Part shown: one piece after another, positions 9,150 to 17,074 of the stretch
How the letters are laid out: every line of letters begins with the position of its first letter
Numbering within the stretch: the first letter of the stretch is position 1
Translations under genes and position numbers: made by a program
The notes under the pieces: generated by a model
Told to the model about the DNA's origin: nothing
What the model saw: only the letters and a program-made list of their open reading frames with translations
Database searches by the model: none
Assembly (NCBI RefSeq): GCF_000364605.1
Contig: NZ_KB822575.1
Coordinates: 234,237 to 298,236 of the forward strand
From: Nocardioides sp. Iso805N
GTDB taxonomy: Bacteria; Actinomycetota; Actinomycetes; Propionibacteriales; Nocardioidaceae
DNA: 64,000 bases
Direction: 5' to 3'

Positions 9150-10436
9150 TCAGGCCTGCGAGAGCCCCGCGGCCTCGAAAGCGTCGTACGACGCCTTGAT
9201 CGTGGCCCGCGGGCCGACGATGCCGCTGACCGCATCGAGCGTCTTGAGACCGTGACCGGTGTTGATGATGACCGTCTCCAGGGAGGGGTCGAGCTGGCCG
9301 GTCTCGATGAGCTTCTTGGTGACGGCGAGCGTCGTGCCGCCGGCGGTCTCGGTGAAGATGCCCTCCGTGCGAGCCAGCAGCACGATCGCCTGCCGGATCT
9401 CCTCGTCGCTGACCTCCTCGACCGCACCGCCGGTGCGGCGGGTGGAGTCCAGGACGTAGATGCCGTCGGCAGGGTTTCCGATCGCCAGCGACTTGGCGAT
9501 GGTGTCCGGCTTGACCGGGCGGATGGCGTCGACGCCGGACTTGAAGGCGGTTGCGACCGGGTTGCAGCCGGTGGCCTGGGCACCGTAGATCTTGTAGGGC
9601 TTGTCCTCGACCAGCCCGAGCTTGATCAGCTCACCGAAGGCCTTGTCGACCTTGGTCAGCTGGGACCCCGAGGCGACCGGGATGACGATCTGGTCGGGCA
9701 GCCGCCAGCCGAGCTGTTCGGCGATCTCGAAGCCCAGCGTCTTGGAGCCCTCGGCGTAGAAGGGGCGGACGTTGACGTTCACGAACGCCCAGCCGTCCTC
9801 CTCGGCCGCGATCTCCTGTGCCAGCTTGTTGACGTCGTCGTAGTTGCCCTCGACGGCGACCAGGTTGTCGGTGAAGATCGCCGAGTTGACCTGCTTGGGC
9901 TGCTCGAGGTTGCTCGGGATGAAGACGACGGTCGTGATGCCGGCACGGGCGCCCGCAGCGGCGACGGCGTTGGCCAGGTTGCCGGTGGAGGGACAGGCGA
10001 AGACCTTGGCGCCGAGCTCGCGAGCGGCGCTGAGCGCACATGCCACCACCCGGTCCTTGAACGAGTTGGTGGGGTTGGTGCTGTCGTCCTTGACCCACAG
10101 CTTGGTGAGGCCGAGCTCGCGGGCGAGGTTGTCGGCCCGCAGGAGGCGGGTGAAGCCGGGCTCGGTGTTGGGACTCTCCTCGATGTCCGTGGGGACCGGG
10201 AGCAGCGCCTTGTAGCGCCAGATGTTGCGCGGACCGGCCTCGATCTCGGCGCGGGTCACGGCCGGGAACTCGTAGGCGACCTCCAGCGGGCCGAAGCACT
10301 CCGGACAGGCGTAGTGCGGCCCGAGGTCGACGCGGTGCCCGCACTCGCGACAGGCGAGGGCGACAGCGTTGCCGAACGCGCCCTCCCGCAGGGATGCCTT
10401 CTCGGTACCGTGCTCGACGGTGTTGGCAGCGCTCAT
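9150..10436 (-). CDS. thrC: Threonine synthase
   Basis: The 428-residue PLP enzyme converts O-phosphohomoserine to threonine, the last step of threonine synthesis. The PLP lysine lies in STNPTNSFKDRV, and the phosphate loop ACPSTGNLANAVAAAG and the substrate-side segment VASGSQLTK are present. The N-terminus (about residues 29-50) carries two CxxC pairs (CREC, CPEC) that resemble a zinc ribbon, seen in longer threonine synthases. It is separated from hom and thrB, which are absent here. The start codon follows GGAGGAGGA and is immediately preceded by an S-box riboswitch (10448-10582), so expression should respond to S-adenosylmethionine. Confidence 0.95.
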   Translation of the reverse strand: MSAANTVEHGTEKASLREGAFGNAVALACRECGHRVDLGPHYACPECFGPLEVAYEFPAVTRAEIEAGPRNIWRYKALLPVPTDIEESPNTEPGFTRLLRADNLARELGLTKLWVKDDSTNPTNSFKDRVVACALSAARELGAKVFACPSTGNLANAVAAAGARAGITTVVFIPSNLEQPKQVNSAIFTDNLVAVEGNYDDVNKLAQEIAAEEDGWAFVNVNVRPFYAEGSKTLGFEIAEQLGWRLPDQIVIPVASGSQLTKVDKAFGELIKLGLVEDKPYKIYGAQATGCNPVATAFKSGVDAIRPVKPDTIAKSLAIGNPADGIYVLDSTRRTGGAVEEVSDEEIRQAIVLLARTEGIFTETAGGTTLAVTKKLIETGQLDPSLETVIINTGHGLKTLDAVSGIVGPRATIKASYDAFEAAGLSQA

Positions 10437-10447
10437 GAGTCCTCCTC

Positions 10448-10582
10448 CTCATCTTCCCCGACACGTCTCTCGTGCTGGGCCGGAATTAGCACCTGCTCCG
10501 CGACCTGCCCACGGGGTGGGAGGAGACACGCGGTCGGTTGCCGGGACTTCACTGGGCCGTTCCCTCAGTCCCTCTCGATGAG
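10448..10582 (-). promoter_or_regulatory. S-box (SAM-I type) riboswitch upstream of thrC
   Basis: Read on the minus strand, the 135-nt region contains the ordered S-box core: P1 5-prime strand CTCATC, then GAGAGGGACTGAGGGAACGG, CCC-GTGAAGTCCCGGCAACC, GGTGCTAATTCCGGCCC and P1 3-prime strand GATGAG. The invariant GGCAACC and GGTGCTAATTCC blocks are clear. The 3-prime P1 strand abuts the thrC ribosome site (GATGAGGAGGAGG), so ligand-stabilised P1 could directly hinder translation initiation. The exact Rfam class (SAM-I versus SAM-IV) was not tested. Confidence 0.85.
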
Positions 10583-10590
10583 CAGTAGCG

Positions 10591-10596
10591 ATGCTA
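10591..10596 (-). promoter_or_regulatory. Candidate -10 box for the thrC leader (TAGCAT)
   Basis: TAGCAT on the minus strand ends 8 bp before the first base of the riboswitch P1 helix, placing the likely transcription start near 10584. No convincing -35 box was seen. Confidence 0.45.
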
Positions 10597-10672
10597 CGGG
10601 AGCACCCGCGCACGCAACGAACCGGATGCCCGAATGCCGGACAGCCGTCTCACTAGCTGGACAGGCGTGGCG

Positions 10673-11506
10673 TCAGCCGGCGTCGGTGGCGAGCTGGCGC
10701 AGCAGCTCAAGCACACCGTCGGGCCCCTTGACCACCACATCGGCCAACGGCGTCAACGCGCTCTCCTCGGAGGAGGCGGAGCAGACCTTGAGGGTGCTCA
10801 GCCCCTCGTTCTCCCACGCGGTCAGCGCCTCGAACGCCTCGACGTCACCCAGGTCGTCGCCGGCGAAGAGGATCGCCTTCGCCCCCAGCGTGTCGACCAG
10901 CTTGTCGACCACCAGGCCCTTGTCCATCCCCGGCGATCGCACCTCGATGACCTGCTTGCCGGGCTCGACCGCGAGGTCGTGCGCCTCCGCCGCGGCGCGC
11001 AGTGGCGCGAGCAGCCGTTCGAAGGCGCCCTGCGCGTCGGCCAGCCGGCGAGTGTGCACGGCGACGGCAAGGCCCTTCTCCTCCACGTAGGCGTCCGCGG
11101 CGTCGTACTTCCGCAGGATCCTCGGCAGCTCCCGCAGGAAGGTGGCCAGCCCGACCGGTGGCCGGGGCCCGACGATCGCCCGATGACTGGAGTTCCAGTG
11201 CTCGTTGCCGTACTGCCCGTAGACCAGCAGCTCGGTGCCGGTCGCGGCGAGCGCGTCGGCGACCTCCTCGAGCCCGCCGAGCGCGAGCACCTGGCGAGCG
11301 GGGCGCCCGGTGACGACAGCGATCGCCTTGACCTTCGGCGCCAGCGCGGTCAGCGCCGCCCCCGCATCCGGATGGATGTGGGCCTGGGCGGGGTCCTCGA
11401 CGATCGGCGAGAGCGTGCCGTCGAAGTCGAGTGCCACCACCGCCTGGGAGGCGAGGGCCGCGAAGGCGGCGTACTTCTGCTCAGCTCGGGCCGACGCGAA
11501 GTCCAT
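10673..11506 (-). CDS. otsB: Trehalose-6-phosphate phosphatase
   Basis: The 277-residue HAD-superfamily enzyme removes phosphate from trehalose 6-phosphate, the second step of the OtsA-OtsB route. Motif I ALDFDGTLSPI (about residues 25-35) holds the nucleophilic aspartate and acid/base aspartate, AVVTGRPARQV supplies motif II, and LFAGDDLGDVEAFEAL is motif IV. The partner otsA is 4 kb away on the opposite strand, so the two are not an operon here. The ATG at 11506 gives the usual family length. Confidence 0.93.
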   Translation of the reverse strand: MDFASARAEQKYAAFAALASQAVVALDFDGTLSPIVEDPAQAHIHPDAGAALTALAPKVKAIAVVTGRPARQVLALGGLEEVADALAATGTELLVYGQYGNEHWNSSHRAIVGPRPPVGLATFLRELPRILRKYDAADAYVEEKGLAVAVHTRRLADAQGAFERLLAPLRAAAEAHDLAVEPGKQVIEVRSPGMDKGLVVDKLVDTLGAKAILFAGDDLGDVEAFEALTAWENEGLSTLKVCSASSEESALTPLADVVVKGPDGVLELLRQLATDAG

Positions 11507-11614
11507 GTCCCTAGCCTCCCACGTGCCGATGAACGCCGTGCAGGAGCCCGCGGGTTGAGGCGCGATCGAGCCCCTGCCGTTCCGGCGCTGCCGTGCGGCG
11601 AGCCTAAACCGCGC

Positions 11615-12121
11615 TCAGTCGAGCGGCGCGGTCAAGATGACGGTGAGGCGGTCCATCTTCATCGGGTCGATGGCCGGCGCCGTACGACGGATGCCGAGGT
11701 CGAGGGCGAGCTGCTTCCCCGCGGCCTTGAGCCGCTGCGGGTAGTACACGGTCGTGGTCGGGATGGACCCGTACCAGTTGTCCGTGCCGACGACGTTCCA
11801 GCCGACCTTGGTCGCCTTGGTGCTCACGGTGGCGGCCAGGCCCTTCACGCGCGAGTTGTTGAAGACCTCGACGTAGACCTTGCCGCGCTTGACGGTCTTG
11901 GCCTTCTTCACCGACTGCGTGCTCGGGCCGCTGCTCGGCGAAGGTGTCACCGACGGCGCCGTCGCAACGTTGGCGGTCGGCACGAGCGCACGCTCGTTGT
12001 CGCCGTGGCCACGAGTGACCACGAAGGCGACCAGGGCCATCGCGATCGCGACGATGCTGAGCAGGACGACCGGAGAGGGCAGCGCGATGCCGCGCTGGTC
12101 GCGCATCCACAGGCGGCTCAT
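11615..12121 (-). CDS. LytR_C-domain membrane protein (VirR-like)
   Basis: The 168-residue protein has an N-terminal cytoplasmic stub, one membrane helix (VVLLSIVAIAMALVAFVV, about residues 18-36), a Ser/Thr/Pro linker and a C-terminal LytR_C domain (VYVEVFNNSRVKGLAATVS and DRLTVILT). LytR_C domains are found in envelope proteins of Gram-positive bacteria. It follows the DUF3263 gene with one base between stop and start, an arrangement known in mycobacteria as Rv0430-Rv0431 (virR), where the LytR_C protein affects envelope vesicle release. Function here is inferred from that context. Confidence 0.8.
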   Translation of the reverse strand: MSRLWMRDQRGIALPSPVVLLSIVAIAMALVAFVVTRGHGDNERALVPTANVATAPSVTPSPSSGPSTQSVKKAKTVKRGKVYVEVFNNSRVKGLAATVSTKATKVGWNVVGTDNWYGSIPTTTVYYPQRLKAAGKQLALDLGIRRTAPAIDPMKMDRLTVILTAPLD

Positions 12122-12122
12122 G

Positions 12123-12416
12123 TCAGATCTCGAATCCGAGGCGACGGGCCGAGCGCTGCCGCTGCCGTGCGGCGCGCAGCCGACGCAGCCGACGGACCAG
12201 CAGCGGGTCGGCGGCGAGCGCCTCCGGGCGGTCGATCAGCGCGTTGAGGACCTGGTAGTAACGCGTGGAGGACATGTCGAACTTCTCCCGCACCGCGGCC
12301 TCCTTGGCGCCGGCGTACTTCCACCACTGACGCTCGAAGGCGAGGATCTCCTGGTCCCGCTCGCTCAGGCCCGGGGCGTTGTTCGCGTCCTCATCGGGCA
12401 GCGCGTTGGCGACCAT
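12123..12416 (-). CDS. DUF3263 small protein
   Basis: The 97-residue cytoplasmic protein matches DUF3263, with the conserved block LSERDQEILAFERQWWKYAG and RYYQVLNALIDRPEAL. The middle part looks like a helix-turn-helix (EKFDMSSTRYYQVLNAL), suggesting nucleic-acid binding, but no function is established. A good ribosome site (AGGGAGGA) precedes the ATG. It forms a tight two-gene unit with the LytR_C gene. A CACACGTGTG palindrome (12479-12488) lies in the divergent promoter shared with the Gfo/Idh/MocA gene. Confidence 0.85.
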   Translation of the reverse strand: MVANALPDEDANNAPGLSERDQEILAFERQWWKYAGAKEAAVREKFDMSSTRYYQVLNALIDRPEALAADPLLVRRLRRLRAARQRQRSARRLGFEI

Positions 12417-12535
12417 CGATCATCCTCCCTGCTCCTTGCTCGTCCACCAGTCAGTTGCTCACTGTAGACGAGGAATGACACACGTGTGATTCGGTTGCAC
12501 GGCGTGGCGGCGAACCTGGGACTACCGTGGCGGTT

Positions 12536-13588
12536 GTGACGAATGAGGTAATCCGCTGGGGCATCCTGGCCACCGGGAAGATCGCCCACGCCTTCGCCCG
12601 CGACCTGCTGCTGGTGCCCGACGCCGAGCTGGTGGCCGTCGGATCGCGCCGGCTCCCCTCCGCCGAGGCCTTCGCCGCCCAGTACGGCGAGGGCGTCCGC
12701 GCCTACGGCTCCTACGAGGACCTGGTCGCCGACCCGGATGTGGATGTCATCTACATCGCAACCCCGCACGCGTTCCACCTGGAGAACGCGCGGCTGGCGT
12801 TCGAGGGCGGCAAGCACGTGCTGTGCGAGAAGCCGCTGACCCTCTCGGTCGCCGACTCCGAGGAGATGATCGCGCTGGCGGGCCAGCACGGCCGCTTCCT
12901 GATGGAGGCGATGTGGACCGCGTGCCACCCGGGTGTGCGCGCACTGCAGCGTCGGCTCGCCGCCGGGGAGTTCGGCGTCCCTGCGCACGTCCACGCCGAG
13001 CTCGGCTTCGTGGTGCAGGCCGCTGCCGATGACCGGATGCTCGACCCCGACCTGGGCGCAGGCGCCCTGCTCGACATGGGCATCTACCCGCTCACCTTCG
13101 CCCACCTGATGCTGGGCGAGGCCACCTCGCTCACCGCGCAGGCGGACCTGCACGTCACGCCCGGCACCGCCAGCGGCAAGGAGGGCGCGATCGACATGGC
13201 GATCGCGATGACCGGCGCGTACGCCGGCGGCGCGCTGGCCACCATGCACGCCTCCATGCGGTCGTGGACCACCAGCGCGGCAGCGATCGCGACCGACCGC
13301 GGCCGGATCGAGGTGCCCGAGTTCCACCACCCGAGCCGGATCACCTTCACCCCGAAGGCGACGATGGCCGACTGGACCGCCGACGCCGGCCCGCTGGAGC
13401 CGATCGAGATCGAGCCCGACGAGCCCGTCATCGGCAGTGGTTACGGCAACGAGGCCGCCGAGGTGAACCGCTGCCTGCGCGCCGGCCTGCTCGAGTCGCC
13501 GCTCGTGCCGCACTCGCAGACGCTGACCCTGATGCGGCAGATGGAGGAGATCCGGCGCCAGACGGGCATCCGCTACCCGGGCGAGTGA
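12536..13588 (+). CDS. Gfo/Idh/MocA-family oxidoreductase
   Basis: The 350-residue protein has an N-terminal NAD(P)-binding fold starting IRWGILATGKIAHAFA, the family signature CEKPLTLS (EKP motif, about residue 100) with its substrate/cofactor lysine, and a C-terminal alpha/beta domain. These enzymes oxidise or reduce sugars and related cyclic alcohols; the substrate is unknown. The GTG at 12536 is chosen because a TACCGT box lies 7 bp upstream; an in-frame GTG at 12527 would start inside that box. It stands alone, divergent from the DUF3263 operon. Confidence 0.87.
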   Translation: MTNEVIRWGILATGKIAHAFARDLLLVPDAELVAVGSRRLPSAEAFAAQYGEGVRAYGSYEDLVADPDVDVIYIATPHAFHLENARLAFEGGKHVLCEKPLTLSVADSEEMIALAGQHGRFLMEAMWTACHPGVRALQRRLAAGEFGVPAHVHAELGFVVQAAADDRMLDPDLGAGALLDMGIYPLTFAHLMLGEATSLTAQADLHVTPGTASGKEGAIDMAIAMTGAYAGGALATMHASMRSWTTSAAAIATDRGRIEVPEFHHPSRITFTPKATMADWTADAGPLEPIEIEPDEPVIGSGYGNEAAEVNRCLRAGLLESPLVPHSQTLTLMRQMEEIRRQTGIRYPGE

Positions 13589-13626
13589 CGCTCGGGCGAA
13601 CTGCCAGGACATGCCGCCGAACGGGT

Positions 13627-13645
13627 GGGTGTCGTCATGACACCC
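13627..13645. promoter_or_regulatory. Palindromic operator at the XRE-TPR gene promoter
   Basis: GGGTGTC - GTCAT - GACACCC is a perfect 7-bp inverted repeat. It ends 7 bp before CAGAAT (13653-13658), the apparent -10 box of a leaderless start at 13666, so it would overlap the -35 to spacer region. Autoregulation by the adjacent XRE protein is an inference. Confidence 0.5.
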
Positions 13646-13665
13646 GACCGGGCAGAATGACACGC

Positions 13666-15021
13666 GTGACCCCAGAGCTTGCCGAGATCAGCCGCACCAT
13701 CGATCCAGCCGAGCTCGGCAAGCGGCTGCGGCTGGCCCGCGTCGCGGCGGGCATGACCCAGACGGACCTGGCGGGCGGCGAGGTGACGGCGGCCTACATC
13801 TCCCGCATCGAGGCCGGCGCCCGCCGGCCCGAGTCGGGCCTGCTGGAGCGGATGGCCGGACGCCTCGGCGTACCGCTGGAGCACCTGCTGCTGGGCGTCA
13901 GCGTCGACCAGCAGCGCGAGATCGAGCTCGCCCTGGACTACGCCGAGCTTGCCGCCGCGTCCGGTGATGCCGCCGGGGCGCTGCAACAGTCCGAGACGGT
14001 GCTGGCCGGCCTCACCGAGACCTCGCCGCGCGCGCTGCGCCGACGCGCCGAGCACGTGCGGGCACTCGCCCTGGAGTCGAACGGACGGATCGACGAGGCG
14101 ATCATCGCGCTCGAGGACCTGACCGCCGCGCCGTCCGCGGACCCGGTGTGGCTGCGCGAGCTGATCGCGCTGAGCCGGTGCTACCGCGAGACCGGTGAGT
14201 TCTCCCGCGCCGTGGCCGTCGGCGAGCGAGCGAGCGAGACGATCACCAAGCTGGGCATCGAGGGGCTGACCGAGGCCATCCAGCTGACCGTCACGGTGGC
14301 GGCTGCCTACATGCAGAGCGGCGACACCGAGCACGCGAAGCGGATGTGCCTGCGCGCCATCGCGGCTGCCGAGCGCTACGGCTCCCCCATCGCCCAGGCC
14401 TCCGGCTACTGGAACGCGAGCCTGGTCGAGTCCCGCAACGGCGACCACGTCGCCGCACTCGGCCTGGCGAAGAAGGCGATCGCACTGTTCGAGCTGGGCG
14501 AGGACTCACGCAACCTCGGTCGGCTGCGCGCCCAGATCGCCTCGATGGAGCTGCGGGCGACGCCGCCGGACATCGAGGCGGCCCGGATCGGTCTCGAGCA
14601 GGCCGCCCGCGAGATGGAGTGGTCCGCGGCCGGACCGGTCGACATGGCGGGACTCCACCTGGTCCAGGCCCGTGCCGAGCTGCTCGGCGGCGACATCGCG
14701 GCCGCGCGCGAGCACATCGTCAAGAGCTCCGACCTGGCGCGGGACCTCGCGCCGACGATCCACGCCGAGGCGCTGGTGCTGCACGGTCGGATCGCGGCCA
14801 GCGACGGCGCCCTGCAGGAGGCGCGCGACCACTACCAGCAGGCCGTCGCCGTCCTCACCGCCGTCGGGGCCGACCGCCAGGCCGCACAACTGTGGTTCGA
14901 GCTCGGCGCGCTGTTGCGCGAGGCCGGCGACACCGACGCGGCAATGGACGCCTTCCAGCGCGCGAGCATCTCCACCGGACTGTTCGCACCCAACACGATG
15001 GTCAGCCAGCCCACGGCCTGA
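13666..15021 (+). CDS. XRE-family regulator with tetratricopeptide repeats (RRNPP-like layout)
   Basis: The roughly 451-residue protein has an N-terminal XRE helix-turn-helix (LGKRLRLARVAAGMTQTDLA and TAAYISRIEAGARRPE, about residues 15-50) and then about 380 residues of TPR-like helical hairpins, for example ALDYAELAAASGDAAGALQ and ARDHYQQAVAVLTAVGADR. This layout matches Rgg/PlcR/NprR-type peptide-sensing regulators. The GTG at 13666 lies 7 bp after a CAGAAT box; an in-frame ATG at 13657 is the alternative. It converges on a 42-codon gene for an exported-looking peptide across a strong hairpin terminator, suggesting a regulator-ligand pair. The peptide-sensing role is inferred. Confidence 0.88.
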   Translation: MTPELAEISRTIDPAELGKRLRLARVAAGMTQTDLAGGEVTAAYISRIEAGARRPESGLLERMAGRLGVPLEHLLLGVSVDQQREIELALDYAELAAASGDAAGALQQSETVLAGLTETSPRALRRRAEHVRALALESNGRIDEAIIALEDLTAAPSADPVWLRELIALSRCYRETGEFSRAVAVGERASETITKLGIEGLTEAIQLTVTVAAAYMQSGDTEHAKRMCLRAIAAAERYGSPIAQASGYWNASLVESRNGDHVAALGLAKKAIALFELGEDSRNLGRLRAQIASMELRATPPDIEAARIGLEQAAREMEWSAAGPVDMAGLHLVQARAELLGGDIAAAREHIVKSSDLARDLAPTIHAEALVLHGRIAASDGALQEARDHYQQAVAVLTAVGADRQAAQLWFELGALLREAGDTDAAMDAFQRASISTGLFAPNTMVSQPTA

Positions 15022-15035
15022 CCGACCGCTCCAGC

Positions 15036-15074
15036 CCGAACGCGGGCGCCGGGACTCCCGGCGCCCGCGTTCGG
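15036..15074. terminator. Bidirectional terminator hairpin
   Basis: A perfect 18-bp stem (CCGAACGCGGGCGCCGGG and its complement) with a 3-nt ACT loop sits 14 bp past the XRE-TPR stop and 6 bp from the convergent peptide gene. The T-containing tail TATTTC follows on the plus strand. Confidence 0.85.
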
Positions 15075-15080
15075 TATTTC

Positions 15081-15209
15081 TCAGCAGCAGGCGAAGTCGT
15101 GCGTCGCCTGCAACGAGCCCGGCTCAGGTGAGCTGGCTGCAGCGGTGGCGCCGCACACGGCGAGCAGAGCGGCGAGAGCGACCAGAGCGAGCTTCTTGGT
15201 GCGAGACAT
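15081..15209 (-). CDS. 42-residue exported-looking peptide ending in Cys-Cys
   Basis: ATG at 15209 to TGA at 15081. An excellent ribosome site (AAGGAGGAA) lies 5 bp upstream. The product has a basic start (MSRTKK), a 17-19-residue hydrophobic core (LALVALAALLAVCGATAA), a signal-peptidase-like A-x-A region, and a tail of about 20 residues, SSPEPGSLQATHDFACC. A lipobox reading (LAVC) is poor because Val precedes the Cys. The gene faces the XRE-TPR regulator end to end and shares its terminator. An AT-rich palindrome lies about 45 bp upstream. Function unknown; a signalling peptide precursor is the working hypothesis. Confidence 0.6.
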   Translation of the reverse strand: MSRTKKLALVALAALLAVCGATAAASSPEPGSLQATHDFACC

Positions 15210-15253
15210 GAACGATTCCTCCTTGATGGGCGCGGATTGCGCGGGAGGAGTCG

Positions 15254-15266
15254 TAACATTTTGTTA
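15254..15266. promoter_or_regulatory. AT-rich palindrome TAACATTTTGTTA upstream of the peptide gene
   Basis: TAACA-TTT-TGTTA is a perfect short inverted repeat in an otherwise GC-rich region, 45-57 bp upstream of the peptide start codon. Related TTACATGACTTAACA sequence follows. Candidate operator or promoter element. Confidence 0.4.
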
Positions 15267-15367
15267 AGTCATGTAACGCGACGATTGCCTAGATGTGTCC
15301 TAAGCCTCATCGTCGCCGGTTCGAGAGATGCACGCCGGATTCGCCGGCGGAACGGGACGGAAGAAGA

Positions 15368-15428
15368 CGGAGCCCGATCCCCCACATGGACCGGGCTCCG
15401 CCTCGATAGTGCCGCCCCCACGGCGGCA
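15368..15428 (+). ncRNA. 6C-like small RNA: two hairpins with C-rich loops
   Basis: Two hairpins stand 9 nt apart. The first has a 9-bp stem (CGGAGCCCG / CGGGCTCCG, 15368-15400) with loop ATCCCCCACATGGAC. The second has a 7-bp stem (TGCCGCC / GGCGGCA, 15410-15428) with a C-rich loop (CCCAC; runs of five C). Tandem stem-loops with cytosine-run loops define the actinobacterial 6C RNA motif. A third hairpin (GGGAG / CTCCC, 15432-15449) could end the transcript. Strand is set by where the C-rich loops read. Not tested against a covariance model. Confidence 0.5.
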
Positions 15429-15597
15429 GCTGGGAGCACGATGACTCCCGAATGTGCCTCAGCACCGTTCCGGAGTGTAACTACTCCTGTCCAGATTGAT
15501 CCATAGTCCGGTCGATACGCGGACATCGACGAGCGACACGGATCACAGGTGTGAGGGGTGCCCGACCGGGTAACTGATCCCGGCTATGGTCGACAAC

Positions 15598-17025
15598 ATG
15601 CAGGCCGATCTCGTCATCGTTGCCAATCGTCTCCCCGTCGATCGGGTCGAGCTGGCCGACGGAACGCGGAGCTGGCGACGCTCACCCGGTGGCCTGGTCA
15701 CCGCCCTCGAACCCGTGCTGCGCGCCAACGACGGCGTGTGGATCGGCTGGCCGGGCGGCACCGAGCAGGATCTCGCGCCGTTGGAGGACGACGGCATGCG
15801 GCTCCTGCCGATGTCGATGACCCCGGAAGAGATCGAGGGCCACTACGAGGGTTTCTCCAACGCCACGATCTGGCCGCTCTACCACGACCTGGTTGCCAAG
15901 CCGGCCTTCCACCGGGAGTGGTGGGACTCCTATCGCGACGTCAACCGGCGCTTCGCCGAGCAGGCCGCCGAGGTCGCCGCCGAGGGCGGCACGGTGTGGA
16001 TCCAGGACTACCAGCTGCAGCTCGTGCCCGAGATGCTGCGCGAGCTGCGACCGGACCTGCGGATCGGCTTCTACCTGCACATCCCCTTCCCGCCGGCCGA
16101 GCTCTTCCAGCAGCTGCCCTGGCGTCGGCAGATCCTCGAGGGGCTGCTCGGCGCGGACCTGGTCGGCTTCCAGCTTCCCGGCGCTGCGCAGAACTTCATC
16201 CGGCTGGTGCGCCAGCGGGTCGGCCACAAGACCCACCGTGACCTGGTCTACCTGCCCGATGGGCGCACCGTGAAGGCCGCGGCCTTCCCGATCTCGATCG
16301 ATGCCGCCGGATTCGAGGAGCTGGCCCGCTCCGAGAGCGTGAACGCCCGCGCCAAGGAGATCCGGGAGGCGCTCGGCAATCCGCGCAAGATCTTCCTCGG
16401 GGTCGACCGGCTCGACTACACCAAGGGCATCTATGCCCGTCTGCGTGCCTTCTCCGAGCTGATGCGCGATGACCACATCGAGGTCGAGGATGCCGTCTTC
16501 GTGCAGGTGGCGGTGCCCTCGCGCGAGCGGGTGGAGCAGTACCGCGTGCTGCGTGACGACATCGACCGGCTGGTGGGCCGGATCAACGGCGACCTGGGCC
16601 GGATCGGGCGCCCGGCCATCTCCTACATGCACTCGTCCTATCCCCGCGAGGAGATGGCCGCGCTCTACCGCGCCGCCGACGTGATGGTGGTGACGCCCTA
16701 CCGGGACGGGATGAACCTGGTCTGCAAGGAGTACGTCGCCTGCCGGTACGAGAACGACGGTGCGCTGGTGCTCTCGGAGTTCGCCGGAGCGGCCGACGAG
16801 CTGCGCCAGGCCTGGCTGGTCAACCCCTACGACCTCAACGGGATGAAGTCGGCGCTGCTCGAGGCCTACAACGCCGACCATCGCGAGCAGACCCGCCGGA
16901 TGAAGGCCATGCGTCGCACCGTCGCCACCAACGACATCGACGCGTGGGCGAGCTCCTTCCTCACCGAGCTGGCGAGCGTGCCCGCGGATCACGGCAAGCT
17001 GGTGCGCCCCGCCGGTGGCAGCTGA
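15598..17025 (+). CDS. otsA: Trehalose-6-phosphate synthase
   Basis: The 475-residue GT20 enzyme joins UDP-glucose (or another NDP-glucose) and glucose 6-phosphate to make trehalose 6-phosphate. It starts with the family signature [12 protein letters not shown], has the GT-B nucleotide-sugar region [14 protein letters not shown] and the C-terminal [17 protein letters not shown]. The ATG at 15598 is preferred because TATGGT lies exactly 7 bp upstream; an in-frame ATG at 15586 would overlap that -10 box. The product is handed to OtsB (gene at 10673-11506). Confidence 0.95.
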   Translation: MQADLVIVANRLPVDRVELADGTRSWRRSPGGLVTALEPVLRANDGVWIGWPGGTEQDLAPLEDDGMRLLPMSMTPEEIEGHYEGFSNATIWPLYHDLVAKPAFHREWWDSYRDVNRRFAEQAAEVAAEGGTVWIQDYQLQLVPEMLRELRPDLRIGFYLHIPFPPAELFQQLPWRRQILEGLLGADLVGFQLPGAAQNFIRLVRQRVGHKTHRDLVYLPDGRTVKAAAFPISIDAAGFEELARSESVNARAKEIREALGNPRKIFLGVDRLDYTKGIYARLRAFSELMRDDHIEVEDAVFVQVAVPSRERVEQYRVLRDDIDRLVGRINGDLGRIGRPAISYMHSSYPREEMAALYRAADVMVVTPYRDGMNLVCKEYVACRYENDGALVLSEFAGAADELRQAWLVNPYDLNGMKSALLEAYNADHREQTRRMKAMRRTVATNDIDAWASSFLTELASVPADHGKLVRPAGGS

Positions 17026-17074
17026 GGTCCGCTGCCTCCGGCGGTCTCCTCCTCGTCGTACGTCGGCTTCGTGA

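Larger units (their letters stand above)
15210..15597. other. 388-bp intergenic region between peptide gene and otsA
   Basis: Holds the promoter of the minus-strand peptide gene at its left end (AT-rich palindrome 15254-15266), the 6C-like RNA at 15368-15428, a third hairpin at 15432-15449, a GGAG/CTCC hairpin near 15471-15488, and the otsA -10 box TATGGT at 15585-15590. I see no credible coding sequence. Confidence 0.7.

Noticed and set aside
8217..11090. 957-codon open frame on the plus strand
   Set aside because: It is antisense to the SGNH, thrC and otsB genes, all of which have clear catalytic motifs; the frame is open only because of high-GC codon bias and its translation has no recognisable domain.
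15269..15526. 85-codon frame on the minus strand in the otsA upstream region
   Set aside because: No ribosome site, arginine-rich composition, and it overlaps the 6C-like hairpins.
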